64,000 bases of DNA from Aeromicrobium wangtongii (lineage in GTDB: Bacteria > Actinomycetota > Actinomycetes > Propionibacteriales > Nocardioidaceae). This document shows, piece after piece, positions 37,738-47,585 of the stretch. Positions within the stretch are counted from its first letter, which is position 1. Every line of letters begins with the position of its first letter. The stretch covers positions 3,627,612 through 3,691,611 of the forward strand of contig NZ_CP102173.1 in the NCBI RefSeq assembly GCF_024584515.1. The letters are read 5' to 3'. The position numbers were made by a program, and so were the translations under genes. The notes beneath the pieces are model-generated. The model was given only the letters and a program-made list of their open reading frames with translations. It was not told the origin of the DNA and did no database searches.

Positions 37738-40041
37738 CTACGGCCCCGTTCGCGGCGTCGGCGGCGTCGGCGGCGCGGGCGTCGTCGGCTGCGTGGGCGG
37801 CGTCGTCGGCACCGGCTCCGGGACCGGCGGGGTGGTCGGCTCCGGCGCGGGCGGCGCGGGGGTCGTCGGGGTCGGGGTGGTCCGCTCCGGCTTGGGCTTG
37901 CTGGTCTTCTCGGTCTTCTTCGGCTTGGGCTTGGGCGCGACGTAGGTCGTGCCCTTCTCGGCCTGGATGTTCGCCGGCCGCGGGAACGTGCCGCAGTCCG
38001 AGGGATCCAGGGCCCGGTCCATGTACGCCTTGAACGTCTTGGCCGGGATCTGGCCGCCGAAGAACGGCACCATGTAGCCCTCGAGGTCCTCGTTGCCGAC
38101 GCCTCGGTTGTACATGACCGCCGTGGCCAGCTTCGGGGTGATGCCCGCGAACCACGACGACGACACGTGCTGGTCCTCGTCCTCGCCGGCCGTCGCCGTT
38201 CCGGTCTTGCCCGCGGTGGGGCAGATCGTGCGGGCATTCGTGCCGCTGCCGGCGCTGACGACACCCTGCATCGCCGCGATCGTGTCGGCCGCGACGTCCT
38301 TGGGGATCGTCTGCTTGGTCTTGACCTCGTGCTCGTGCAGCACGGTGCCCTGGTAGTCCTTGACGGTCTCGACCATGTACCAGTCGGCGCGCTTGCCGTC
38401 GGCGGCCAGCGTCGCGTAGGCATTGGCCATGTCGATCGGGGGAACCGGGTTCGTGCCCAGCGACACGTTGGCGACCTTGGCCCACTTGTCGGTGATCGAG
38501 CTCGGGATGCCCGCCTGGTTCGCGGCCTTGAGCACCTTGTCCGCACCCTTGGCCCAGTCGCTGTCCATGCCGCCGGCCATCTGGATGGTGAGGTCGACGA
38601 AGGCAGTGTTGACCGACTTGGCCGTCGCGGTCGACAAGGGGATCTGGCCAAATGAGCTGGTGCCGGTCTCGCCCTGGTTCTCGGTGATCTGCTTGCCGTC
38701 CTTGTCGCGCAGCGGCGAGTTGCCGTTGAGCGTCGTCCTCAGGCTGTAGCCGTTCTCGAGGGCAGCGACGACCGCGAAGACCTTGAACGTGGATCCGGGC
38801 TGGGTCGGGAGCAACGCCCAGTTCTGCTGGCTCTTGAGGAAGTCCGGCCCGCCGTACATGGCGCGCACGGCGCCCGTGCCCGGCTGGATCGAGGCCAGGG
38901 CGGGGTGCAGCTCGGGACGGTCGGCGGGACGGTTGAGCTTGATCGCCTCGACGGCGTCCTTCTGGTCCTCGTAGTCGAAGGTCGTCACGATCCGCAGACC
39001 GCCACCCTCGATCTGGGAGGGGGTGAACTCCAGCTTGGTCATCTGGTCCTTGACCGCGGCGAGCAGGAATCCCTTGGTGCCACCGAAGCGGTTGAGGTCC
39101 TTCTTGGGCTTGACCGACGGCAGCTTGTCGGAGAACTTGGCGGCCTCCTCGCTGGTGATCGCGCCGGACTTGACCATGCCCTTCAGGACGTAGTTGAAGC
39201 GCGGCTGGATGCGCGACTGGGCGTTCTCGGCGTAGGGATCGTAGTAGCCGGGGCTGTTGATGATCGTGGCCAGCAGCGCCGACTGCGCGTAGTTCAGCTC
39301 CGAGGCCGGCTTGCCGAAGTAGTCCTGCGAGGCGACCTGGACGCCGTACGCGCCGTTGCCGAAGTAGATCGTGTTGAGGTAGCCCTCGAGGATCTCCTTC
39401 TTGCTGAGCTGGTTGTGGATCTTGATCGAGAGGATGGCCTCCTTGACCTTGCGCGTGTACGAGCGCTCCTGGGTCAGGTAGAGGATCTTGACGTACTGCT
39501 GGGTGATGGTCGAGCCACCGCCCTGGATCTCACCGCTGGTGGTGTTGTCGCGCACGGCGCGGATGATGCCCTTGAGGTCGATGCCGCGGTTCGTGTAGAA
39601 GCTGCGGTCCTCGGCTGCGATCGCGGCGGCCTGCATCGAGGCCGGGATCTCGTCGATCGAGATGTTCTCGCGGTCCTGCAGGGCGAACTCGCCGATCTTG
39701 TGCTTGCCGTCGGAGTAGTAGACCTGGGTCGTCTGGGTCTGGAAGTCGGCGTTGGCGTCGGGGATGTTGATCGTCTGGTAGAGCACGAAGAACGCCGCGG
39801 CGGCGGCGAGGATGCCGGTCACGCCCACGAAGGAGAACCAGCGCAGCGCCCGGGCCCACCACGGTCCCTGGCCGCCGACCCGGCGGCCGAATCCACGCAG
39901 CGCGCCACCCTTGCCGCCGTTCTTGGCTGCGCTCTTGCCGGCACCGCTCTTGCTGCGGCTCGCGGCAGTCGTCCGGGATGTCGCTGGTCGCTTGGCGGCG
40001 GGTCGCTTGGTCGTCGAGGGGCGCTTTCGCTGTGCTGCCAA
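37738..40041 (-). CDS. Class A penicillin-binding protein (glycosyltransferase/transpeptidase)
   Basis: 767 residues. A basic, Ala/Lys-rich cytoplasmic tail of 60 residues precedes one membrane helix (SFVGVTGILAAAAAFFVLY). The GT51 domain has EDRSFYTNRGID and GGGSTITQQ. The transpeptidase has Ser417-x-x-Lys420 (PGSTFK), KSVNTAF and KTGTA. The last 80 residues are Pro/Thr-rich and lie outside the cell. It polymerises and cross-links peptidoglycan. Confidence 0.95.
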   Translation of the reverse strand: MAAQRKRPSTTKRPAAKRPATSRTTAASRSKSGAGKSAAKNGGKGGALRGFGRRVGGQGPWWARALRWFSFVGVTGILAAAAAFFVLYQTINIPDANADFQTQTTQVYYSDGKHKIGEFALQDRENISIDEIPASMQAAAIAAEDRSFYTNRGIDLKGIIRAVRDNTTSGEIQGGGSTITQQYVKILYLTQERSYTRKVKEAILSIKIHNQLSKKEILEGYLNTIYFGNGAYGVQVASQDYFGKPASELNYAQSALLATIINSPGYYDPYAENAQSRIQPRFNYVLKGMVKSGAITSEEAAKFSDKLPSVKPKKDLNRFGGTKGFLLAAVKDQMTKLEFTPSQIEGGGLRIVTTFDYEDQKDAVEAIKLNRPADRPELHPALASIQPGTGAVRAMYGGPDFLKSQQNWALLPTQPGSTFKVFAVVAALENGYSLRTTLNGNSPLRDKDGKQITENQGETGTSSFGQIPLSTATAKSVNTAFVDLTIQMAGGMDSDWAKGADKVLKAANQAGIPSSITDKWAKVANVSLGTNPVPPIDMANAYATLAADGKRADWYMVETVKDYQGTVLHEHEVKTKQTIPKDVAADTIAAMQGVVSAGSGTNARTICPTAGKTGTATAGEDEDQHVSSSWFAGITPKLATAVMYNRGVGNEDLEGYMVPFFGGQIPAKTFKAYMDRALDPSDCGTFPRPANIQAEKGTTYVAPKPKPKKTEKTSKPKPERTTPTPTTPAPPAPEPTTPPVPEPVPTTPPTQPTTPAPPTPPTPRTGP

Positions 40042-40182
40042 GGGTCCGTCTACCTCCGTACGGGACCCGTGGAGCGGGTCCTCCGTCGCTCAAGTGTGCC
40101 GAACGTACCGGACGAACCGGTAACCGAGTGCCGAATCGGTGTCCAGTGTCACGCCGCGCCACATTTCTCGCACATGACGTTT

Positions 40183-40200
40183 CGATGTATCGTTTCGATA
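40183..40200 (+). promoter_or_regulatory. Palindromes upstream of padR, candidate operator
   Basis: Two overlapping palindromes, CGATGTATCG (40183-40192) and TATCGTTTCGATA (40188-40200), lie 30-48 nt before the padR ATG in a locally AT-rich stretch between PBP and padR. An autoregulatory PadR site is a reasonable guess; there is no direct evidence. Confidence 0.4.
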
Positions 40201-40230
40201 TAACAACGGCAACACTATGTCTGGACTGGG

Positions 40231-40818
40231 ATGACACGACGCGGCGCGGCACTTGAGGTGGCAGTCCTCGGACTGCTGCACGATGCCCCGATGCACGGGT
40301 ACGAGCTGCGCAAGCAGGTCAACGCCCTGCTGGGCTGGGGTCGCATCCTTTCCTACGGAACGCTGTACCCGGCGCTCAAGGCTCTCGGCAAGGCCGGCTA
40401 CATCGTGGCCGACGAGACCGTGGAGCCCGAAGGCCGTGGCCGGCGTGCCCGCATCGTCTACCGACTCACCGCCGAGGGCAAGGAACACTTCGCCCAGACG
40501 CTGGAGGACTCCGGTCCCTCGACGTGGGACGACGAGACATTCGGCGTCCGGTTCGCATTCTTCGCGCGCACCGACGCCGCCTCGAGGGTGCGAATCCTCG
40601 AGGGTCGCCGGAGCCGCCTGGAGGAGCGGCTCGAGAACGTACGAAAGGCCGGGCAGCGCAAGCGTGATCGCGTCGACTCCTACACCTTGGAGCTGCAGCG
40701 TCACGGCTTGGAGTCAGTCGAGCGCGAAGTGAAATGGCTGACCGAGCTGATCGACCGCGAGCGCTCGGGTGGCTATCCCGACGCTGACATCCCCGAGACC
40801 ACCACCACCGAGAAGTAA
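40231..40818 (+). CDS. PadR-family transcriptional regulator
   Basis: 195 residues. The winged helix ([40 protein letters not shown]) is followed by a long C-terminal coiled helix for dimerisation. It lies 22 nt before ino1, and this padR-ino1 pairing is common in actinobacteria, so it probably regulates inositol synthesis and itself. Confidence 0.92.
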   Translation: MTRRGAALEVAVLGLLHDAPMHGYELRKQVNALLGWGRILSYGTLYPALKALGKAGYIVADETVEPEGRGRRARIVYRLTAEGKEHFAQTLEDSGPSTWDDETFGVRFAFFARTDAASRVRILEGRRSRLEERLENVRKAGQRKRDRVDSYTLELQRHGLESVEREVKWLTELIDRERSGGYPDADIPETTTTEK

Positions 40819-40840
40819 TTCATCTCAAGAAGGAGAACCC

Positions 40841-41920
40841 ATGGGTTCGGTACGCGTAGCAATTGTGGGCGTGGGCAACTGCGCCACCTCCCTGATTCAG
40901 GGCGTCGAGTACTACAAGGACGCTGATCCCGACGGCAACGTCCCCGGACTCATGCACGTCAAGTTCGGCGAGTACCACGTCAACGACATCGAGTTCGTGG
41001 CAGCGTTCGACGTCGACGCCAAGAAGGTCGGCTTCGACCTCGCCGAGGCCACGCAGGCCAGCGAGAACAACACGATCAAGATCGCCGACGTCGCCCCGAC
41101 CGGTGTCATCGTCCAGAAGGGCCACACGCTCGACGGTCTGGGCAAGTACTACCGCGAGACGATCGAGGAGTCGGACGCCCCGGCCGTCGACATCGTCCAG
41201 ATCCTCAAGGACACCCAGGCCGACGTCCTGGTCTCGTACCTGCCGGTCGGCTCGGAGCAGGCGGACAAGTTCTACGCCCAGTGCGCCATCGACGCCAAGG
41301 TCGCGTTCGTCAACGCCCTGCCCGTGTTCATCGCCTCGGACCCCGACTGGGCCAAGAAGTTCGAGGACGCCGGCGTCCCGATCATCGGCGACGACATCAA
41401 GAGCCAGGTCGGCGCCACCATCACGCACCGCGTCATGGCCAAGCTGTTCCAGGACCGCGGCGTCGTGCTGGACCGCACGTACCAGCTCAACGTCGGCGGC
41501 AACATGGACTTCAAGAACATGCTCGAGCGTGAGCGCCTGGAGTCCAAGAAGATCTCCAAGACGCAGGCCGTGACCTCGAACATCAACCACGACCTCGGCG
41601 CCAAGAACGTCCACATCGGCCCGAGCGACTACGTCCAGTGGCTCGACGACCGCAAGTGGGCCTACGTCCGCCTCGAGGGACGCGCCTTCGGTGACGTCCC
41701 CCTCAACCTGGAGTACAAGCTCGAGGTCTGGGACTCCCCGAACTCGGCCGGCATCATCATCGACGCCATCCGTGCGGCGAAGATCGCCAAGGACCGTGGC
41801 ATCGGCGGCGCCCTGCTGTCGGCCTCGTCGTACCTGATGAAGTCGCCCCCGGAGCAGCGTCCCGACGAGCTGGGCCGCGAGATGCTCGAGAAGTACATCT
41901 CCGGCGAGCTCGAGCGCTGA
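40841..41920 (+). CDS. ino1: Myo-inositol-1-phosphate synthase
   Basis: 359 residues with [10 protein letters not shown] as the NAD site and the INO1 core ([35 protein letters not shown]). It converts glucose 6-phosphate to inositol 1-phosphate for phosphatidylinositol and mycothiol. AAGGAG precedes the ATG. The gene ends in a strong bidirectional hairpin. Confidence 0.96.
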   Translation: MGSVRVAIVGVGNCATSLIQGVEYYKDADPDGNVPGLMHVKFGEYHVNDIEFVAAFDVDAKKVGFDLAEATQASENNTIKIADVAPTGVIVQKGHTLDGLGKYYRETIEESDAPAVDIVQILKDTQADVLVSYLPVGSEQADKFYAQCAIDAKVAFVNALPVFIASDPDWAKKFEDAGVPIIGDDIKSQVGATITHRVMAKLFQDRGVVLDRTYQLNVGGNMDFKNMLERERLESKKISKTQAVTSNINHDLGAKNVHIGPSDYVQWLDDRKWAYVRLEGRAFGDVPLNLEYKLEVWDSPNSAGIIIDAIRAAKIAKDRGIGGALLSASSYLMKSPPEQRPDELGREMLEKYISGELER

Positions 41921-41934
41921 GCTCAGCCTGACCC

Positions 41935-41978
41935 ATGACGAAGGGCCGGTACCCGCGAGGGTGCCGGCCCTTCGTCAT
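41935..41978. terminator. Bidirectional terminator between ino1 and the TetR gene
   Basis: Arms 41935-41954 and 41959-41978 form a stem of about 20 bp (one G-T wobble) with a GCGA loop; the outer 15 bp are perfect (ATGACGAAGGGCCGG with its complement). The TetR gene's final codons and stop (41975-41977) lie in the right arm. Confidence 0.88.
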
Positions 41979-42568
41979 GTCCGCAGCAGGACGCGCAGGG
42001 TGTGGCACACGACGGCGGCCGCCTCGTCGACGTCGAGCCCCAGGTCATCGCGCAGGCTCGACCACGTCGGCCAGCTCGCGGCGACGAACAGGGCCCTGGC
42101 CAGCACATCTCGGTCGGTCCTGGCCGCCAGCTCGGGGCGAAATGTCGCCGCCAGATCGCTCTCGACCCGCTCGACGTGGACCTGCCGGCTGTGTGCGAGC
42201 GCCGGCGAGAAGGGCTCTCCCAGCGCCGCCGACCGCGCGGCCGGGGCCAGGTGCTCGAGCCGCCGGGCCCGCTGCGCGCAGAACGCATCGATCCGGTCCT
42301 CCAGCGGGAGCCCGGGATCGATGTCCTCGCGCAGCTCGAGATCGGCCATCTGCCAGTAGGCCGTCGTCTCGGCGAACAACGCCTCCATGTCCTTGAAGTT
42401 CAGCCACACCGTACGCAGCGACACACCTGCCCGCTCCGCGATGGTCTTGGCGGTCGGTTTGAGCACGCCCTCGCGCAGCAGTGCCGTGTGGGCGGCGACG
42501 ATCGCCTCACGGGTGCGCTCGCCCCGGGCAATGCGCCCGTCGGTGTTGTGCCGGCGCTGATCGCTCAT
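41975..42568 (-). CDS. TetR-family transcriptional regulator
   Basis: 197 residues with the N-terminal helix-turn-helix (TIAERAGVSLRTVWLNFKDMEALF) and an all-helical ligand domain. It is divergent from the ABC transporter operon with 100 nt between starts, so it most likely controls that operon. The ATG at 42568 gives the family N-terminus. The 3' end runs into the shared terminator. Confidence 0.9.
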   Translation of the reverse strand: MSDQRRHNTDGRIARGERTREAIVAAHTALLREGVLKPTAKTIAERAGVSLRTVWLNFKDMEALFAETTAYWQMADLELREDIDPGLPLEDRIDAFCAQRARRLEHLAPAARSAALGEPFSPALAHSRQVHVERVESDLAATFRPELAARTDRDVLARALFVAASWPTWSSLRDDLGLDVDEAAAVVCHTLRVLLRT

Positions 42569-42633
42569 CGATCGTCCTTCCTTCGAGCCGAGCCAAGTAT
42601 GGCCGCGTGTGGCGAACCGCCCTGACCAGGTGC

Positions 42634-42668
42634 TTGACGTGGCTGGCGAAAACATACACTCTGTGTGC
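42634..42668 (+). promoter_or_regulatory. Promoter of the ABC transporter operon with overlapping imperfect palindrome
   Basis: TTGACG (42634-42639) and TACACT (42655-42660) are 15 nt apart; the ATG lies 8 nt after the latter. The imperfect palindrome CATACACTCTGTGTGCATG (42653-42671) covers the -10 box and start, a suitable place for TetR repression. Confidence 0.5.
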
Positions 42669-43490
42669 ATGAATCTGGAGACCCACATCACACCCGGGCG
42701 GTTCGGTGGTGCCGCCGGGACCGGGGCCCACCTCCTCGTCGAGGGCGTCACGGTGCGGTTCGGCGGGCTGACCGCCCTGTCCGAGGTCGGCTTCGAGGTA
42801 CCCGAGGGCCAGATCGTCGGCGTCATCGGACCCAACGGTGCGGGCAAGACGACGCTGTTCAACGTCGTGTGCGGGTTCACCACGCCCCAGGACGGGCGGC
42901 TGAGCCTGGACGGGGCCCCGTTCCGGCCGCGGCCGCACCGGTTGACCCGCCACGGCATCTCCCGCAGCCTGCAGGGCCTCGGCCTGTTCGAGGGCCTGGA
43001 CGTCCTGGACAACATCATGACCGGCGCCGGTGTCCACGCCCGCTCCGGATTCTGGTCCGGCCTGCTCGCCCTCCCGCGCGCCGATCGGGACGATCGAGCG
43101 CTGCGCGACCGGGCCGAGGCGCTCGCCGACGAGCTGGGCCTGGGCGATCACCTCCACGCCTTCCCCTCGACCCTGCCGTACGCGGTCGCCAAGCGGGTCG
43201 CGCTGGCCCGCACCCTGGTCAGCGATCCACGACTCGTCCTGCTCGACGAGCCCGCCGGCGGACTCAGCCACGACGACGTCCAGCAGCTCGCGGAGCTCAT
43301 CACCAGCCTGCCGGGACGGGGGTGCTCGGTGATGCTCGTCGAGCACCACGTCGACCTGGTGATGTCGGTCTGCGACTCGTTGGTCGTGCTGGACTTCGGC
43401 AAGGTCATCGCCACCGGAACGCCGGCCCAGGTGCGCGACGACCCGGCCGTCGCCGAGGCCTACCTGGGTGCCGAGGTCCCGTCCTCGTGA
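42669..43490 (+). CDS. Branched-chain amino-acid-type ABC transporter ATPase (LivG-like)
   Basis: 273 residues. Walker A GPNGAGKTT, Walker B LVLLDEP and a LivG-style FGGLTALSEVGF opening. The signature region reads LPYAVAKRVALARTLVS where LSGGQ-type residues are expected, so the signature is degenerate. It forms the ATP-hydrolysing pair with the next gene. Its TGA overlaps that gene's GTG by 4 nt. Confidence 0.88.
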   Translation: MNLETHITPGRFGGAAGTGAHLLVEGVTVRFGGLTALSEVGFEVPEGQIVGVIGPNGAGKTTLFNVVCGFTTPQDGRLSLDGAPFRPRPHRLTRHGISRSLQGLGLFEGLDVLDNIMTGAGVHARSGFWSGLLALPRADRDDRALRDRAEALADELGLGDHLHAFPSTLPYAVAKRVALARTLVSDPRLVLLDEPAGGLSHDDVQQLAELITSLPGRGCSVMLVEHHVDLVMSVCDSLVVLDFGKVIATGTPAQVRDDPAVAEAYLGAEVPSS

Positions 43491-44203
43491 GCGCGCTGCT
43501 GCAGGTTCGTGGCCTGACCGCCGGATATGGCGCCGCTGCCGTGCTCCACGACATCGACCTGGACGTGCAGGCCGCGACCATCGCCGCGGTCGTCGGGGCC
43601 AACGGCGCCGGCAAGACGACGCTGCTGCGGGCCCTGTCCGGCCTGGTCCGGCCGGAGTCCGGATCGATCGTGTGGGACGGCACCGAGCTGCGGGGCACCC
43701 GCGTGGAGGACCTGGTCCGCCGAGGCATCGCGCACGTGCCCGAGGGACGGGGCGTCATCACCGAGCTGACGGTCGAGGAGAACCTGCGCCTCGGGCACGT
43801 CTGGCGCAAGGACAAGACGGACGCCCGGCGGGCCACCGCCGAGGTCTATGAGCTGTTCGAGCCGCTGGCCAGGCGGCGCACCAGCCCCGGCCACCAGCTG
43901 TCCGGCGGCGAGCGCCAGATGCTGGCGATCGCCCGCGCGCTGGTCGGACGGCCCCGCCTGCTCCTGCTGGACGAGCCGTCACTCGGGCTCGCACCCAAGA
44001 TCACCGCGCAGATCATGGCGCTGCTGCGCCGCCTGCGCGACGACACCGGGCTGACGGTGCTGCTCGTGGAGCAGAACGTCCGCAGCGCCCTGTCCGTCGC
44101 CGACCGTGCCGTCGTCATCTCACTGGGCCGTGTCGTCGTGGACGACGCCGCCGACCGGGTCGCCGCCGACGACGACCTCCGCCACGCCTACCTGGGGTTC
44201 TGA
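43487..44203 (+). CDS. Branched-chain amino-acid-type ABC transporter ATPase (LivF-like)
   Basis: 238 residues with Walker A GANGAGKTT, signature LSGGERQM, Walker B LLLLDEPSLGLAP and LVEQNV, all typical of LivF. The GTG start overlaps the LivG stop (GTGA). With LivG it powers uptake of the ligand delivered by the binding lipoprotein. Confidence 0.93.
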   Translation: MSALLQVRGLTAGYGAAAVLHDIDLDVQAATIAAVVGANGAGKTTLLRALSGLVRPESGSIVWDGTELRGTRVEDLVRRGIAHVPEGRGVITELTVEENLRLGHVWRKDKTDARRATAEVYELFEPLARRRTSPGHQLSGGERQMLAIARALVGRPRLLLLDEPSLGLAPKITAQIMALLRRLRDDTGLTVLLVEQNVRSALSVADRAVVISLGRVVVDDAADRVAADDDLRHAYLGF

Positions 44204-44206
44204 GCA

Positions 44207-45085
44207 ATGGACCGATTTGTCTTCCTGACCATCGACGGGATCTCCCGGGGGGCGGTGTTCGCCGCCTTCGCGCTGGCGCTCGTCCTGATCTGGCGGGGGG
44301 CCCGCCTCGTCAACTTCTCGCAGGGCGCGATGGCTGCGGCCTCGACGTTCGTCGCGTACAGCGTCACCTCGTCCACCGGCTCGTACTGGCTCGGCCTGGT
44401 CGCCGCGACGCTCAGCGGCCTGGTCATCGGTGCCGGGACCGAACGCCTGGTCATGCGGCACGTCGACGCGAGCCGGCCGCTGAACGCGGTCATCGTGGCG
44501 CTCGGCGTCGTCCTGGTGATCCAGGCGGTCCTCGGCATCATCTACGGCAGCACCTACCGCCCGATGGCGATCCCGTTCAGTCGCAAGCCCTTGACGATCG
44601 GCGACCAGGCACTGCTGTCCCCGTACGACATCTTCGTGCTGACCACCGTGGTGGCGGTCATGGCGGGGCTGGGCTGGATGTTCACCCGGACCGACATCGG
44701 CCTGACGATGCGCGCCGCCGCGTTCAACCCTGACATGGCCCGTCTCCTGGGCGTCGACGTCGGCCGCATGCTGACCTTGAGCTGGGGACTCGCCGGGGCC
44801 GTCGGCGGGCTGGCTGCCCTGCTGATCGTGCCGACCGAGCTCGGCGCCCATCCGCACTCGACCGATCTGGTGTTCGTCTACGCGTTCACGGCGGCCGTCG
44901 TCGGCGGGCTGGACAGCCCGGTCGGCGCCGTGGTCGGCGGGCTGGGGATCGGCCTCGTCCTGTCCTACGTCAGCGGCTACTCCGGGAGCGACATCTCCGC
45001 CGTGGTGATCCTGGGCCTGCTGACCGGGGTGCTGCTCCTGCGACCGGCCGGGCTGTTCAGCCGCGCGGCAGCCAGGGCGGTGTGA
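44207..45085 (+). CDS. Branched-chain amino-acid-type ABC permease (LivH-like)
   Basis: 292 residues, eight or so membrane helices. RGARLVNFSQGAMAAAS is the LivH entry motif and GGLDSPVGAVVGGLGIG the conserved loop. It begins 3 nt after LivF and its stop overlaps the LivM start. Confidence 0.92.
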   Translation: MDRFVFLTIDGISRGAVFAAFALALVLIWRGARLVNFSQGAMAAASTFVAYSVTSSTGSYWLGLVAATLSGLVIGAGTERLVMRHVDASRPLNAVIVALGVVLVIQAVLGIIYGSTYRPMAIPFSRKPLTIGDQALLSPYDIFVLTTVVAVMAGLGWMFTRTDIGLTMRAAAFNPDMARLLGVDVGRMLTLSWGLAGAVGGLAALLIVPTELGAHPHSTDLVFVYAFTAAVVGGLDSPVGAVVGGLGIGLVLSYVSGYSGSDISAVVILGLLTGVLLLRPAGLFSRAAARAV

Positions 45086-46167
45086 GGATGCTCGAGCGCC
45101 TGCAGCACCACACCCTCGTCAGGCACCTGCTGGTCACCCTCGCGGGTGCCGCCGGCATCGTCGCCGTGACCTTCGCACTGTCCCCGTACCGCAACTACCA
45201 GCTGGCCACGGTGGCCGCCTACCTGTGCGCGACCGCAGGTCTGACGGTCCTGGTCGGGCTGTCGGGGCAGCTGTCACTGGGGCATGGCGCCCTCATGGCG
45301 ACGGGAGCCTATGCCTACGCCCTCGCCGCGACCGAGCTCGGCGACCGCGGCACCACCGGCCCGCTGCTGCTGGTGGTCCCGATGATCGCCGCGGTCCTCG
45401 CCAGTGGCGTGATCGGCGGGATCATCGGACTGGCGGGGGCCAGGCTGCACGGCCCCTACCTGGCCGGTCTCACCCTGACGCTGACGATCGTGGTCCCGGC
45501 GATCACCACGACCTTCTCGGGCAAGCTCGGCGGGGACCAGGGACTCTCGGTGCTGGTCGAGCCGGCCCCGGTGGGCCTGGGGATCAACTTCCCGCTCGAG
45601 CGCTGGCAGGCGTGGATCGCCTGCGGTGCCGCGCTGCTGACGATGTTCCTGCTCGCGAACCTGGCCAGCAGCCGCCTCGGACGCGAGATGCGGGCCGTCC
45701 GTGACGACGAGGTGGCCGCCCGACTCGCCGGCATCGACGTCGGCCGGACCAAGGTCATCGTCTTCGTGGCCAGCGCCGCGGCGGCCGGCCTCGGCGGCGG
45801 CGTGCTGGCGGTCCTGACGCAGTCGGTGTCGCCGGGAGCCTTCTCGCTCTCGTTCAGCCTGTTCCTCCTGATGGCCGTGGTCGTGGGCGGCGTCGGCCAC
45901 CTCGCGGGAGCGGTCTGGGGCGCCTTGATCCTGGTCGCCCTGCCCGAGCTCACCGCCTCGCTCGCCGACGCGATCGGCTCGTCCCCGAAGCTCGCGGAAC
46001 GCCTCGACGGCAATCTGCCGCTGCTCGTGTTCGGCCTGGTCCTGATCCTGGTGACGATCGTCTTCCCGCGCGGCCTGCAGGGCCTGCTGACGTCGCTCAC
46101 GCACCGATCCACCCCGTCCCGCAAACCCACCACCACCCCAACCAGTTCGGAGTTCATCGATGCATAG
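45082..46167 (+). CDS. Branched-chain amino-acid-type ABC permease (LivM-like)
   Basis: 361 residues with about ten helices; LSGQLSLGHGALMATGAYAYA and VGGVGHLAGAVWGA are LivM hallmarks. The GTG at 45082 overlaps LivH; an ATG two codons later is possible. A Thr/Pro/Ser-rich tail ends the protein, overlapping the binding-protein start by 8 nt. Confidence 0.92.
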   Translation: MRMLERLQHHTLVRHLLVTLAGAAGIVAVTFALSPYRNYQLATVAAYLCATAGLTVLVGLSGQLSLGHGALMATGAYAYALAATELGDRGTTGPLLLVVPMIAAVLASGVIGGIIGLAGARLHGPYLAGLTLTLTIVVPAITTTFSGKLGGDQGLSVLVEPAPVGLGINFPLERWQAWIACGAALLTMFLLANLASSRLGREMRAVRDDEVAARLAGIDVGRTKVIVFVASAAAAGLGGGVLAVLTQSVSPGAFSLSFSLFLLMAVVVGGVGHLAGAVWGALILVALPELTASLADAIGSSPKLAERLDGNLPLLVFGLVLILVTIVFPRGLQGLLTSLTHRSTPSRKPTTTPTSSEFIDA

Positions 46168-47443
46168 CTCACGTCATCTCCGGCGGCCGCTCGTCGCGGT
46201 CGCCTCGCTCAGCCTGATCGGCACCCTCGCAGCCTGCGGTGGCGGCAGTGACTCCGCCACAGCCTCGACGCCGGGCGTCACCGACGACTCGATCCTCGTC
46301 GGCACGCACATGCCGCTGACCGGTCCGGCCGCCGCGGGGTACTCCACGATCTCCCCGGCGACCAAGGCGTACTTCGACTACGTCAACGACAAGGGCGGGG
46401 TCCACGGCCGCAAGATCACCTACAAGGTCAAGGACGACGGCTACAACCCGGCGAACACCCAGTCGGTCGTCCGCGAGCTCGTGCTCAAGGACAAGGTCTT
46501 CGCCGTCGTCAACGGCCTCGGGACGCCGACCCACACCGGCGTGCTGGACTTCCTGAAGACCAACAAGGTCCCCGACCTGTTCGTGGCCTCGGGGAGCCGC
46601 AGCTGGAACCAGCCCGAGAAGTACCCCACGACCTTCGGCTTCCAGGCCGACTACACGACCGAGGCCAAGGTCCAGGCGACCTACATCAAGGAGAACCTGG
46701 CCGACAAGACCGTGTGCTTCCTGGGCCAGGACGACGACTTCGGCGAGGACACCCTCAAGGGCCTGACGCAGGTCCTGGGCGAGGACGGCGTCAAGGAGCG
46801 CCAGTCGTACGTCACCAGCAACACCAACGTCGGCCCGCAGATCGGCAAGCTGAAGGCGGCCGGCTGCGAGGTCGTCTCGCTCGCGACGGTTCCGGGCTTC
46901 ACCGCCCTGGCCGTGGGCACCGCGGCGCGGCTGCAGTTCAAGCCGCAGTGGATCAGCACGTCGGTCGGCGCGGACTACTCGACGGTCGCCGGTGCACTCG
47001 GTGAGGCCGCCCCGCTGCTCGAGGGATTCCTCAGCACGAACTACCTGCCGTCGCAGTTCGATGACGACAACGAGTGGATCACGCTGTTCAAGAAGATCAA
47101 CGAGGACTACAACAAGGGCGCCCCGTTCACCGGCAACACCGTCTACGGCATGACCGTCGGCTACCTGTTCGTGCAGGCGCTGCAGCAGAACGGCAAGGAG
47201 CTGACCCGCCAGTCCCTGATCGACACGATCGAGGAGGGCGGTCTCGACGGGCCCGGGCTGATGGGCCTGCGGTTCTCCAAGGACGACCACTCGGGCTACG
47301 GCGGCGCCCAGATGGCCAAGATCACCGGCACCACCCAGGACTACTTCGGACCGGTCTACGCGACCGACGACGGCGAGACGCCGGTCAAGGAGTACACGGA
47401 GGGTGCGACCACCCCGCCGAAGGACGGCATCCCCACCAAGTAA
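46160..47443 (+). CDS. Branched-chain amino-acid-type solute-binding lipoprotein (LivK-like)
   Basis: 427 residues, signal with lipobox TLAAC, then the periplasmic-binding fold (ILVGTHMPLTGPAAAGYSTI; DLFVASGSRSWNQP; FVQALQQNGKELTR). It captures the ligand, possibly an amino acid or an acid derived from hydrocarbons or steroids as in related systems; the ligand is not readable. It is the last gene of the five-gene operon and is followed by a palindrome 5 nt after the stop. Confidence 0.92.
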   Translation: MHSSRHLRRPLVAVASLSLIGTLAACGGGSDSATASTPGVTDDSILVGTHMPLTGPAAAGYSTISPATKAYFDYVNDKGGVHGRKITYKVKDDGYNPANTQSVVRELVLKDKVFAVVNGLGTPTHTGVLDFLKTNKVPDLFVASGSRSWNQPEKYPTTFGFQADYTTEAKVQATYIKENLADKTVCFLGQDDDFGEDTLKGLTQVLGEDGVKERQSYVTSNTNVGPQIGKLKAAGCEVVSLATVPGFTALAVGTAARLQFKPQWISTSVGADYSTVAGALGEAAPLLEGFLSTNYLPSQFDDDNEWITLFKKINEDYNKGAPFTGNTVYGMTVGYLFVQALQQNGKELTRQSLIDTIEEGGLDGPGLMGLRFSKDDHSGYGGAQMAKITGTTQDYFGPVYATDDGETPVKEYTEGATTPPKDGIPTK

Positions 47444-47448
47444 GAAAA

Positions 47449-47511
47449 CGCTGGGCCTGACGTTTCGACGGCGACACGCCGTGCGTGTCGGTCAGAACGT
47501 CAGGCCCAGCG
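47449..47511. repeat. 63-bp palindromic repeat, copy 1
   Basis: Outer 16-bp arms CGCTGGGCCTGACGTT and AACGTCAGGCCCAGCG enclose an inner stem CGACACG/CGTGTCG. The sequence differs from copy 2 (49578-49640) at one position by my reading and has the same orientation. It starts 5 nt after the LivK stop and may also act as its terminator. The following 74 nt to the peptidase ATG shows a TACGGT box. Confidence 0.9.
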
Positions 47512-47585
47512 GGCTCAGCCGGTTGCCGCCCGGGCCGGAGCGGGGTTACGGTCGCCATCTCGGCGCACCGGCCCAGGGGGTCCGC

